A stretch of DNA of 64,000 nt, taken from NCBI RefSeq assembly GCF_039655865.1, contig NZ_JBBYXL010000005.1, positions 124,001 through 188,000 on the forward strand. Reading direction: 5' to 3'. This stretch comes from Prosthecobacter sp. SYSU 5D2 (GTDB lineage: Bacteria; Verrucomicrobiota; Verrucomicrobiia; Verrucomicrobiales; Verrucomicrobiaceae). A model generated the notes under the pieces. That model saw only the letters and a program-made list of their open reading frames with translations. It did no database searches and had not been told where the DNA came from. Position numbers and translations under genes: made by a program. Every line of letters starts with the position of its first letter. Position 1 is the first letter of the stretch. Positions 29,101 through 34,048 of the stretch are shown piece by piece.

Positions 29101-31820
29101 CAGTTCGTGGAAGGAGCCGTTGAGGAGAGTCCCGCAGGTGTGGCGGTCTCATAATCACTGGCTAAAAGCGGGGTCACACCGTTGAGGGTGTTGTATTTGA
29201 CAAACTCATAGTCGGCATAGGCCCAGCCGCCAACGATGCCGTTTTTCATGGCCAGCCCGCCATCCACCAAAATGCGGCTGCGGGCATTCAAGCCCAGGGA
29301 CTCGCTCGTCACCACGGTGTTCACGTCATTAAGCAACTGCCGGGCGGCAAAATCCACCGTCGTGCCGTAGGAACGCGTCAGGGAGGCCAGCGTCAGCGTG
29401 GAGCTGGCCGGCTGGCCTTGAGCCGAATCCGCTGAACGATACACCGTCAGCCGGGAGTTCCCCTGGTTCAAGGTCACCGCCCCCAGCCGCTCTGCGAAGA
29501 CAAACCTTGATGCATCATTGATCAGCTCAATCTGCCCGCCATTCAGAGTGATGGACGTGGTATCCGGCACCCGGTCCGTATTGTTGGAGAACTCGTTGTT
29601 ATCCAGGTAAAGAGCACCGCTGGTGGTCGCCGCACCGATCGCCCCCGGCCGGCTGACGAGCGTTATGTTCTGCACTCCCCCCGCCCCGCCACTGGCCAGC
29701 ACCCCGCTGGAATGGCTGTCATAAAGAAATCTAAGGGCGGTACCTGCCGGAATATTCACATTTTTATCCAGTGTCACCACCCGCGTTTCTGGATCAACCG
29801 CCATGACTATCACCGGTTGAAGGGACTGGGGAATGGCGGTGGACTCCACGCGCATGCCTGCCAGGATATTGCTGCTCTCCGTTACGGTCACACGGGTATT
29901 GTTGCTCACCGCCGCCCCTGAGGTTTTGGTGATGGTGATGGTCCCGCCCAGGCGCAGATCCATGTAGGTGAGATGCATGTCACCGTTCATCGTCAGCACC
30001 CCGTCCTGTGCAAAGGACGGCTCCTGGTCTCCTGCGGAATACACCGCGCTCTGCACCCTGATGGCGCTGTTGGTGAAATTGAACCTTCCGACGGCATTGA
30101 GCCCGCCCCCGCCGATGGTGGCAAGGCCGTAAAAATTAAGATTTCTGGCCAAGCCAGCATCGCCGCCCACGGTGACACCAGCACCAAAATAGGTGGTGGC
30201 GTCAGTTCCATAAAGGTTGAGCGTACCATTCTGAACGGACAAGGATCCGCCAAGATTGGTGTTCGTCAGGTTCAGGTTTGCCTGCCCTGTTTTGATCAGG
30301 CTCCCGCCACCGGAAATGTTCAAGTTTTTCGGATTCGCTTCAGTTGCTGCCGCAAACGTCTTCCGGAAATTCCATATGCTGTTCACGCCCAGGGTTCCTG
30401 TGTCCATGATCAGCGTGCCGTTATTAATGATGTCACTGCGGAAGTTGGTCGTCTGCCGCATGTTCACCGTGCTGTTCGATCCGATCGTCATCCCGCCGGT
30501 AAAACTGATGTTGCCGCCGCTCAGGAAGAGTGTGCCTGCACCGTTCATGGTCAGGCCCAGCGCATTGTTACCAGGGTTAATGCCATCCGCATCCGCCTGG
30601 GCGGTCGCCCCGCCGGTATTGTCACGGATGAAGCCGGACACATAAGAATTCCCTGCCCCGGCAATGGTCAGCCGGGCCCCGGTACCGACGGACTCACCTT
30701 CACGGTTTTCGATGACCGCCAGGCTTCCCAGATCCACAATCCGGCCTACAGTTTCGTCCCCGCCCATCAGCTTGAAATAGTTGTTTCTTCCGCTGCCGGC
30801 AAAGCTGTCAAACATCACCGTCGCCGTGTCGCTGATCTGGTCCAGGTTATCCCGGCCCGCATTTAGCTGCAGGACGGCATGGCCGGAAGTGCCGCGGGAG
30901 GCATTGCCGATGGTGATGTTGCCGCCGGCCGCATTACCAGTTTCTGCATTCAACAGCACCTGCGGATTCGCATTGTTAACTCCCTTGTTCCACAAGTGCA
31001 GGTGGAAGTTGGAATTCGTATTGTCCCCTGTCAGTTCCAGGATGCCGTTACCATAGCTGGTCAGCTTGTTGCCGTTCCCGGTGATCGTGTTGCTCATGAC
31101 AATCCGGTTGGTCGTGATCCGGACGTTAAGCCGGTCATTCAGGGTGATCGGCGCACTGATCGTGTCCAGGTTCCCCGTGAACTTGCTCAGGAAGGCACCG
31201 CCGCCGTTGCCGGCATTGTTAAAAATCAGACTGCCGCCTGAACCCTGGGCGATGGTGTAGCGGTTGGAAGTGTTCAAATCCCCCAAGATCATCCGGCCGA
31301 CGGTGCGGTTGCCATCCAGAGTCAGCGTGCGGTTGCCGGTGATGTCATTGTTAAAACGGATGGATGAGCCGATGCCCCCTGGCGCCGCTGCGATTTCAAC
31401 CGTCGGATTCGATGTGTAGCCTGAACCGCCATTGGTCAGAGTCAGGGTCGCAATCTTCCCGTCCGCCCCCACCGTCGCTGTCGCTGTAGCGCCGCTGCCG
31501 GCTCCTCCGCCGGTGAACCGCACGGTCGGCTGTGAGCCAGGGGTATAATTCGCCCCGGCGTTCGTCAGCGTCAGAGACGTCACCACCGTTCCCGTACGGG
31601 CGGCAGTCGCGGTCGCCTGCGCAATCGTCGTCTGGCTGTAGTTCACCATGCCCGTCTCCCAGGAAACATCCGCATTGGACCTGGATGAGGCGTCAATGCT
31701 GGTGGGCACCTGGCCCATCGCGGCGAAAGGCTGTCCTAGCAGGACAACGCTGACGCACGTCGCCAGTCTGACCGCCGCATGCACAGCGCTCACTCCGGGG
31801 TTGGGGGGGTTGGTATTCAT
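14190..31820 (-). CDS. Giant secreted PATR-repeat protein with nested propellers and Ig-like domains
   Basis: A single 5876-residue frame. Residues 1-36 form a Sec-type signal peptide (VRLATCVSVVLLGQPFAAMG). Most of residues 40-3350 and 4640-4790 are PATR units (autotransporter-associated beta-strand repeats), e.g. GPGTLLLSTTHINDYTGPT and GDGVVTLRGANTFHGGV, expected to fold as long beta-helices. About 3420-4165 holds a seven-repeat YYD-type region with seven delta-60 repeats inserted. About 4280-4550 holds a duplicated 133-residue module. About 4840-5340 has Ig-like domains (YQWQKRV, TYQWRRG, TYQWQWNRG), then a putative He_PIG-like domain (ATGLPPGLKLDRKTG). The C-terminus (PVPEPETTP) has no beta-barrel translocator, LPXTG or PEP-CTERM anchor. 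Surface or extracellular structural role inferred. It sits between cassette B and cassette A. Confidence 0.9.
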   Translation of the reverse strand: MNTNPPNPGVSAVHAAVRLATCVSVVLLGQPFAAMGQVPTSIDASSRSNADVSWETGMVNYSQTTIAQATATAARTGTVVTSLTLTNAGANYTPGSQPTVRFTGGGAGSGATATATVGADGKIATLTLTNGGSGYTSNPTVEIAAAPGGIGSSIRFNNDITGNRTLTLDGNRTVGRMILGDLNTSNRYTIAQGSGGSLIFNNAGNGGGAFLSKFTGNLDTISAPITLNDRLNVRITTNRIVMSNTITGNGNKLTSYGNGILELTGDNTNSNFHLHLWNKGVNNANPQVLLNAETGNAAGGNITIGNASRGTSGHAVLQLNAGRDNLDQISDTATVMFDSFAGSGRNNYFKLMGGDETVGRIVDLGSLAVIENREGESVGTGARLTIAGAGNSYVSGFIRDNTGGATAQADADGINPGNNALGLTMNGAGTLFLSGGNISFTGGMTIGSNSTVNMRQTTNFRSDIINNGTLIMDTGTLGVNSIWNFRKTFAAATEANPKNLNISGGGSLIKTGQANLNLTNTNLGGSLSVQNGTLNLYGTDATTYFGAGVTVGGDAGLARNLNFYGLATIGGGGLNAVGRFNFTNSAIRVQSAVYSAGDQEPSFAQDGVLTMNGDMHLTYMDLRLGGTITITKTSGAAVSNNTRVTVTESSNILAGMRVESTAIPQSLQPVIVMAVDPETRVVTLDKNVNIPAGTALRFLYDSHSSGVLASGGAGGVQNITLVSRPGAIGAATTSGALYLDNNEFSNNTDRVPDTTSITLNGGQIELINDASRFVFAERLGAVTLNQGNSRLTVYRSADSAQGQPASSTLTLASLTRSYGTTVDFAARQLLNDVNTVVTSESLGLNARSRILVDGGLAMKNGIVGGWAYADYEFVKYNTLNGVTPLLASDYETATPAGLSSTAPSTNWTYTRNVKAGAVSTATTSVTGKVAVNSFNIRAGTDVPGNRTVTLSANAVLSIESGGLLSSNGNNTINGNGTSGYVTVGTPKNTPAELFVTVGTPKTNNNASVLTMNSAIRDFIHTQTAAGVTMPSGSNTMTVPANLYVMLMVGMEVRHTNLPSGTVITAINRSASGGTTITLSNAPTVAVSSGAGANRVEFLGGSVGLTKSGPGTLLLSTTHINDYTGPTIINNGILSLRTDNNLGAAPDAFVSNHLQLNGGTLQFRREAVPGVLGDLNLRESDFKFSFTDGNRGISVGESGGRLEVGHVNPNPYYTLNAAGTATTANVVLDVNITNAIDAQGLLELAVRGSPNLPNGEFNKLVLGTVSSTNSYRGGIKTEGTFEGMITINGNNFINGLLMEGARMTIAHDNDFSGPIRLQAGQLTLNGSNTYNGQPNFTETILVGSAASTGILTLGTNSALGTQGFKINLGNTSQLRLMGTNQTLLSIAGEGNSIISNFYSRPAGTPATMDRPSVLTVDLAVNEIYNGVLNNGGTSRLELVKTGEGRLSLTNAGSGFSGKVSILQGMVNVNSIARTGTSSSLGRGVTGAASEILIDGGGLSFTPTGLQTTDRSFTMGAGTEAAILVALGTTQASRVIIGEDITTNRGAVNETRRVSSPVGFSGDGARTLTLSGVNLGDNEFRLQLSDKSVSEPTSLMKMGPGVWALGAASDYSGQTTLQEGVLAILSNNTLGTTAIPTTVNTTTSTLTGNLPNGVAVSFPRFVGTRLPGGIIEDREYFVVESDSESLTFRVAETRGGDPISLFDLPSGPPVNVRMVPNIQTEASTVANAATDTFTGNLANGTAVVFGYQVPLRNKNSNTVITTVLPGGISATEIYYVVEATGTEFKVSTSLEDPTPVNLTTNSIGPIYYQTAPVGNTSHGINLVGGRLDLRDVDYMTPETITFQGGALSLPEATNARWAGNWNVQANSVLTIAAGSELVMDGNLLGTRALTQLGEGTIRLRGESIMPTQPNTTGNEGDNNRRNYTLQAGTLILDYTLNNNSKLVDSSALVLGGGRRGGDLILQGGSHEEVVSSTTVATGASRIFRLNDGGTSNIRLNSVSRQIGASLYFDLARIATVNNLNTPGGILGGWAIIREAVTPATYVIPGTVSRNFVVDVESDVLAVPTPVPFNPVQAVHYLVDGTPVRLTTTGTLPAPLVTGQTYYVVAAGNTTFKLSATLNGAPLDLLDAGSPGPDNQHTVSTYQPKRTSPASILFTANQNTFPGAMGNGRFIIQITRLNTSGNISSVRTTDPITEVLTYNIQTTNTVNSASAIVAHVNLDINVANLFSARISSPDNTPDTGNVAPGALNGGSNDNGNQGLTWAMNGSNTPDGWVQTFSDYSSNTWTRDRNTDVRPVLLDGTFAPIDPTGNEAYSLRFASNAPGVVNLSRDEAYTLQSGAILVSPTVGQNDSSILGQGTLTTENSGNIGGFLVHQYNELGDLVIGVNLANRAEIIRSGRLTSGDARILSAMDFASSSPALPEGDPQELIGATVTVVSGTNHLPAGTVVESILPEGDGVRLSNATTGGDVRTQLRFTKGADVYLIFATQQSATTQNRINGIVNADGVMTTADIYLGMPVVGPGIPAGAVVDFIPDTGTDIRINTNHFNNGIYSTFKLIPTLGLDKLGGGTLVLSGENTYTGITFLADGVIRALKLTDGGVAGSLGASSVANANLNFNGGTLQYTGENTSTNRGMTISDFARINIGHEKTTAVFSGGISLSGTIGAADRLEKTGSGTLEMRGSASLNELAVLEGKLRVQVVDLNALPQTTSASGLAVNGLASVRMGGGTLEMRGLPEADATQNFGGTMFLDEGSSTIRAVSVEGFNSNNLSLGALPRATSLILMGGEETATVQRASGGTVLFVESPEANAGTAGIFLNTATTQRARILPWAVYEDTSNALRPGVNDFAVVSLTTGGIQASDLLQLHQINDLVMNANNWGVNEPGRFLNASEGGIFAVSLFSGVTATAGSPQLVVNPQEIVSFNELRLGMRVSGLGIPADTVIAALDTSNLIITLNNPVEESSTNGSYFFQQERTFFGTIGSSNPGDASYGENREINTLRYASAVDSTIEVSEGSTLTFVSGAILVGSSTRGGAKSILGGGNITSQSAAGLGTDFVVHNYNPVAPFTIGANIVDNVLQSFYSANGTPPTAVGTVVAGQALIVMPEAAFTLTDLIHEGMEVTGFGLPEGTFVTGKFQNQIMLSKAAESSGTGQLYTFYSTTSFVQTGTGTTILSGSNLYSGKTFVHGGVLRLDSAMAVPGGIKADAEEEDSSHMVVKGGVVGLGFEDFTRFLGTGESQIEFKGSGGFAAYGADRLVDFGAEGVARRIRFGNDGFVTDGSSLVLGAVDATHKVTMVNSIDLGSFSQAIRVDNGPADIEGELSGVLYGVGKLIKFGMGSLRLSGQNQHTGGIDIADGRLVVADVPDALGLGDGRVTLGTSYTNTSATSAIELTFEGGSINKDIVIGNVNARTTDWVVRKEVGGPGGNDGTHSSMILVNGNPAIAYYDPVDQNLKFVRANDPRGVTWLPPVTLADRGNVGQYPSLAIINNNPAVTYYDATNGTLCYVRANDISGVVWGVPVIADADPVSAVALQPADGKIIIGGTFVEFDGVTRTRLARLLPNGTVDPSFSPSVDGEVRDIVVLSDNTIVIGGNFERVNNTVRNNIARLTSDGTLTSYNPNANGVVNTLVVVPAGMEHAGKILVGGAFTNIGGSGRGRLARLNNDGTADTTLTNPSANGEVFAIALESDGDILMGGSFTSVRGSERNRLARISATGALDTFNPNANGTVRAIVVTEDSIYVGGAFATLTGTGSTATVTRNRLARLDLAGVVDKDYAIEVNAEVRGMRRLEVNGKIALYGVFTQVGQTPINSLARLNADGELDVTFVPNPDYEVKDVVEQPDGMLVVGGLFSRLSGATQHFAGRVDLGGSADLSFARKVNDRGQYSSLTAVAAFPAVSYHDSVRGNVRYSRAANISGTVWGDSMAVLTPGNNGRNSVMRVANIGGDLVVKNPDNDTITVSNPRAINGTPAIAYFDPTSDSLKYVLSSNALGTDWSRPVVVDANGNVGSHLSMELVNGFPAIAYYNSSEGDLQYIRATNTAGMTNNLRTPDGSPRVIGTAAVQYDPAWGVPQKVDTNGTVGQYPSLTLIKDKSPLAVITPAIAYYDLGGGNLKYVRATNANGEGTAIPLVPGWGTPVTVQSAGNVGQYAQLVITEGVPGMSYYDQTEDTLKFVHFSEAAGYSKMAAAGDTVLEGNIDLMGSLLFAPEAGTLLTLNGALTGSGGFRLISEGSLLINSSDNQFGSAYSGDESPVTIRTGSLLLGSATALGGNRVDLGDRSGNLRPANPDAITVPIATNGTRMTLGGGRFDTDHNGLVDNANGTGAFVNVSSTVDGVAHTQADAGKLILVKDEAANPGRNGVYRIVYAASQPEGTMNLVRIDELNELAEFVYGFQVNVSGGSSAGRAFFLSSLVKTVNTSPVQWSEVLTVDRATTGVSLVATAGAYDTSHNGIVANAGGPGAFVAVDTEIDGRTYSVEDEGTLILVKDELRPEFNGVYRIQYGAGVQPDGTMNLVRAADMDELAEFRYGMQVRVANGTYAGEAFFLASKISEMNISPVLWLSDVPDGDLALRANESGMTITSVIDLNSRLGAGNMVLGAAESLLSGTVNFTGPITLQDNQVGFSERQALALDSNLMSDYGVNITGLISEERGTGSSITPADVLSLVKTGDGVVTLRGANTFHGGVTVNDGTLLVMNQTGSGTGTGAVTVNAGAVLGGMGTITGPVLLNGTGSALETRATLRVGDPNVTTGTEIMTLSGGLTVGPNSVVEFTLGVNNVTRLAANSVSVTPTGRLLVAFGEGFTPLLQQAFDIFDGTINFTAGTDILLSEYLKLPGAYVWDTSSFVSSGVVRVTGNTVPVFIVTEPVAPAAALNPGEAYTLRVVVGGSPQFRYQWQKRVSGGSFVDVGPPAMDTDLTESSLVFAAITEEDQGEYRVLVTNRDGFGSTESDIVFIDVNDPPLITTAPANLTLNPGSTATFTVVAETPPGLTMTYQWRRGTTLLNDLPRYSGANTDTLTITDIVEADQSSFYNVVITNAAGATTSGFVTLDVNNPITITSQPKDTVVNDGESATVAVSVAVATTIPVTYQWQWNRGVEGGGFVDINDPGIVSNTRTLVIPDLMLADSGFSVRVRVFNVVGDVTSEPATVTVVEGGGLPRFLDQPASQTVLVGSTLQLVVRVGGDPEGRVIQWKRGRANVRLGDIKSAGMVSNVSVSEEVVNGITTRSTLTITNISPALMGEYSAVAINEDIEKIKDGITSDIAQVAVVSNDPEAVVTVQGNGKEKAVMSVVVKAPKGVEILYEWLKDGIPIQLDSVEEGRITGLGTSKLTISQVVPEDRGIYSVRVTGPGDDDRRTVEGGTHELRVYTEAPLLLPVAFPPAMVGAFFEYQIPADFGVDGSRSPVTYRATGLPPGLKLDRKTGWIRGVPTVAVTKSVTISLINKIKPVATTAPNNPLLVVQPIPAGAVGMFAGWIPRHELNGDVGGRFDLKTTAKGTYTGKVTIGLKAYPFKGVLDLEPANQGVPGAPPSTTVTVLRKGKPVQTPMTLTFVMNPILDRLASASLTADGKTVSFTAWRNLWSKLVPATPYVGYHTFALMPPDGPANLWPMGDSFGYFTVRPDGKLTMAVKMADGQAFTGGQFVGPLGEIMIYKVLYKTETRGSVVGQMRLNKNNDASFADNSLNSVPATAPTWLRPADPAAKAPVYADGFGPITLTVTGGAYEDPTRKWPDPEIDPKYPLILGLPNDVNNKDNAMIAFTTDSIGHIGGSSNLPTRYTDSEPYIFSTDAIDIVVGNKVIVPKPGSLDNPYETTLSVTAKTGLFRGNLKLEGYENDELTARRTKYQGIIVLTSEGLRGVGYYLAPDRLPEPGVNSNTFPKISNQVYLAPYTAPVPEPETTP
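18170..18985 (-). repeat. Tandem duplication of a ~133-residue module in the giant protein
   Basis: Two adjacent units align along their length: FDTDHNGLVDNANGTGAFV / YDTSHNGIVANAGGPGAFV, then GKLILVKDE / GTLILVKDE, NGVYRIVYAA / NGVYRIQYGA, GTMNLVR / GTMNLVR, ELAEFVYGFQV / ELAEFRYGMQV, and SPVQW / SPVLW. The units have diverged, so the duplication is not recent. Boundaries are approximate. Confidence 0.7.
19320..21560 (-). repeat. Seven-repeat YYD region interrupted by seven delta-60 repeats
   Basis: Seven copies of a repeat of the form PAIAYYD...LKYVRA...G..W..PV can be read. Copies 1 and 2 are at about 21560-21300 and copies 3-7 at about 20220-19320. Between copies 2 and 3 lies a block (about 21290-20225) with seven delta-60-type repeats, each marked by IIIGGTF, IVIGGNF, ILVGGAF, ILMGGSF, IYVGGAF, IALYGVF or LVVGGLF followed by LARL. 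Both counts fit seven-bladed beta-propellers; the fold is an inference. Confidence 0.65.
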
Positions 31821-31902
31821 AATTGGAAAAAGCTAAAGATGGAAGGTCTGACCTGCTTCCCGTTTTCAGGCGCAGGAGATGGGGGGAATGGCTGGAAAAA
31901 CG

Positions 31903-32436
31903 TCAAGGCTGGTCGGTCACAAGCCCGGCATTGGCGATCAGTTGGGTAAAGCTCTTGATGGGGACCGTCGTGTTCGGATCATCGAAGTCGAATTCAGGCA
32001 GCGGTGCCGAGATCATTTTAATCATCACCCTCCTTAGGTTTTGATTAGTCTGCCTGCGGCCGTCACCATCGTTGGTGGGCAACTTGACGTCCAGTTCAGG
32101 AATGTTGACCTGCACAACATAGTTCAACAGCATCTTGAAACTGTCGCCATTGGGCTGCATCAGTTCCAGGCCCTGGTCGTCAAAATATCGGATCTGCGGC
32201 TGCCCCACCGTCATGCTGGCCCAGTTCATTGTCTGCAACTCCCCTACAATCTGGTCCACAATCCGGGTTTCAGCCTGTTCATTGGCCGTCTTGCGTGTCA
32301 GCTCCAGACCATGCGGCAGCAGACCCAGGATGGTCACCACCCCCAGCGCCATGATGCCCGTTGCAAGCACCACTTCCACAAGAGAAAAGCCGCAGCGGGA
32401 GGAATGCCGACGTAAATTGGAGAGGGAGATGTTCAT
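31903..32436 (-). CDS. Verru_Chthon cassette protein B, GspI/PilV-like minor pseudopilin
   Basis: A 177-residue pilin-like protein opening the cluster. Leader MNISLSNLRRHSSRC ends at the cleavage site G|FSLVEVVLATGIMALGVV, with Glu at mature position 5 and a helix of the VLATGIMALGV type seen in GspI and PilV. After the membrane helix, TRKTANEQAETRIVDQIVGE continues the amphipathic helix, and a short beta domain follows. Family knowledge: Verru_Chthon cassette B, function unassigned. It lies 82 bp upstream of the giant gene on the same strand and has a candidate promoter 50-80 bp before its ATG, so B and the giant protein are probably transcribed together. Confidence 0.85.
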   Translation of the reverse strand: MNISLSNLRRHSSRCGFSLVEVVLATGIMALGVVTILGLLPHGLELTRKTANEQAETRIVDQIVGELQTMNWASMTVGQPQIRYFDDQGLELMQPNGDSFKMLLNYVVQVNIPELDVKLPTNDGDGRRQTNQNLRRVMIKMISAPLPEFDFDDPNTTVPIKSFTQLIANAGLVTDQP

Positions 32437-32486
32437 GGTTTTGAAGTTCCGGCTGAGATTAAGACGATATTTTCAAGATTATGTTC

Positions 32487-32516
32487 AGAATAGCGTACCA
32501 GCGGATGTACCGTCAA
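32487..32516 (-). promoter_or_regulatory. Candidate sigma-70 promoter for cassette B and the giant gene
   Basis: Minus strand: TTGACG (32511-32516), 18-base spacer, TATTCT (32487-32492), about 50 bp before the cassette B start. The spacer holds two GTAC tetramers. The 340-bp gap 32437-32777 separates the cassette from livK on the other strand; apart from this promoter I see no gene or clear repeat in it. Confidence 0.5.
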
Positions 32517-32777
32517 TTCAAATACATGGTAAATACCAAATCTCAGAAGGCATCTTTTGATATTTCGTCTCATTAAGAGTCAAGCCAAGTCCAAAACTTC
32601 GCCTTGGAGCCTGCTTTTTTGCAATACTGACAGAAACCTCCGGGTCAGAAAAAGAGAAGGGTTTGGAGCAAAAACGCAGCCATTCATTCCTCTCCCCCTT
32701 CATTCCCATTCGCGAATCCTGATCTTCCTGTCTTTTTTTCCTCTTGCCCATGGTATGCAGGCTGCTAGAAAGGCAAA

Positions 32778-33923
32778 ATGCAGATGCTAACACGCCAGTT
32801 TTTTATTCTAGGATCGCTCGGGATGCTTCTTGCAGGCGTCACCGGATGTAACAAAAGCGGCGGGGACACCATCCTGATCGGTGAATTCGCCTCCCTGACC
32901 GGCAAGGAAGCCACCTTCGGCACCTCTTCCCACGAAGGCACCCTGCTCGCCATCAAGGAAATCAACACCGCAGGCGGTGTGCTGGGCAAACAGCTTGAGC
33001 TGAGGACCGAGGACGACCAGTCCAAAGCGGGCGAGCCTGCCAACGTGGTGAACAAGCTCATCTCCAAGGACGGTGTCGTCGCCATCCTGGGCGAGGTCGC
33101 CTCCAGCCGCTCCCTCGAAGCCGCGCCCATCTGCCAGGAAAACGGTATTCCGATGATCACCCCGGCCTCCACAAATCCGAAGGTCACGGAAACGGGCGAC
33201 TACATCTTCCGCGTCTGTTTCATTGACCCCTTTCAGGGCACCGTCATGGCCAACTTCGCGGCCAATACGCTGAAGGCCAAAAAAGTCGCCGTCTTCACGG
33301 ATGTGAAAAGCGATTACAGCAAAGGCCTGGCCAAATTCTTCAAAGAAGGCTTCGTCAAAACCGGCGGCCAGATCGTCTCGGAACTCGACTTTAACGGCGG
33401 CGACAAAGACTTCAAAGGTCAGCTCACCGCCATCAAGTCCTCCGCCCCGGATGCCGTCTTCATCCCCGGTTACTACACCGATGTCGCCCTCATCTGCATC
33501 CAGGCCAAACAGCTCGGCCTGAATGTCCCCCTCATCGGTGGCGACGGCTGGGAAAGCGAAAAACTCGTCGAGCTGGGTGGTGACGCCGTCGAAGGCCATT
33601 ACTTCTCCACCCACTACGCCGCCGATGCCGCTTCCCCCAAGGTGACCGCCTTTGTCGAAGCCTATAAAAAGGAATTCAATGGCAAGGTGCCAGACTGCAT
33701 GGCCGCCCTCGGTTATGACTCCGTCTATTTCCTGGTGGATGCGATTAAGCGCGCCGAAACCACCGAGCCAGCGAAGCTCCGCGATGCCCTGGCCGCGACG
33801 AAGGAATTCGAAGCCGTCACCGGCAAGGTCACCATCGATGAAAACCGGGATGCCGTGAAATCCGCCGTCATTTTGCAGGTCAAAGACGGCAAGTTCAAGT
33901 TTGTGGAAACCGTCAATCCCTGA
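32778..33923 (+). CDS. livK: Branched-chain amino-acid ABC transporter, substrate-binding lipoprotein
   Basis: A 381-residue periplasmic binding protein for the Liv (HAAT) importer. A lipoprotein signal ends in LAGVTGC, with the lipidated Cys at residue 24. The mature part starts with ILIGEFASLTGKEATFG and continues with LAIKEINTAGGVLGKQLELR, GVVAILGEVASSRSLEAAPI and GIPMITPASTNPKVTE, all standard for LivK/LivJ type I binding proteins. An AAGG lies a few bases before the first ATG; the second ATG, two codons on, is also possible. It leads a livKHMGF operon. Specificity (Leu/Ile/Val, or other amides or urea as in some relatives) cannot be decided from sequence. Confidence 0.93.
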   Translation: MQMLTRQFFILGSLGMLLAGVTGCNKSGGDTILIGEFASLTGKEATFGTSSHEGTLLAIKEINTAGGVLGKQLELRTEDDQSKAGEPANVVNKLISKDGVVAILGEVASSRSLEAAPICQENGIPMITPASTNPKVTETGDYIFRVCFIDPFQGTVMANFAANTLKAKKVAVFTDVKSDYSKGLAKFFKEGFVKTGGQIVSELDFNGGDKDFKGQLTAIKSSAPDAVFIPGYYTDVALICIQAKQLGLNVPLIGGDGWESEKLVELGGDAVEGHYFSTHYAADAASPKVTAFVEAYKKEFNGKVPDCMAALGYDSVYFLVDAIKRAETTEPAKLRDALAATKEFEAVTGKVTIDENRDAVKSAVILQVKDGKFKFVETVNP

Positions 33924-34048
33924 GCATTGGGACAACATTGAGTTTTTGAGAGTCCTGGACCCCACCATTTGGATTGAATTAACTGAGTGAAACGCGTCAT
34001 TAATTCCGTCTTTCTGACCGTCGCTTAACCCTCAACTCGCTCCCCGCT

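Noticed and set aside
14595..31750. Many plus-strand frames of 60-400 codons opposite the giant PATR gene
   Set aside because: They are antisense to an unbroken 5876-codon frame; repetitive DNA produces repetitive shadow frames rich in Arg/His/Pro.
14190..31820. Classical type Va autotransporter
   Set aside because: PATR units suggest it, but no C-terminal beta-barrel domain is present.
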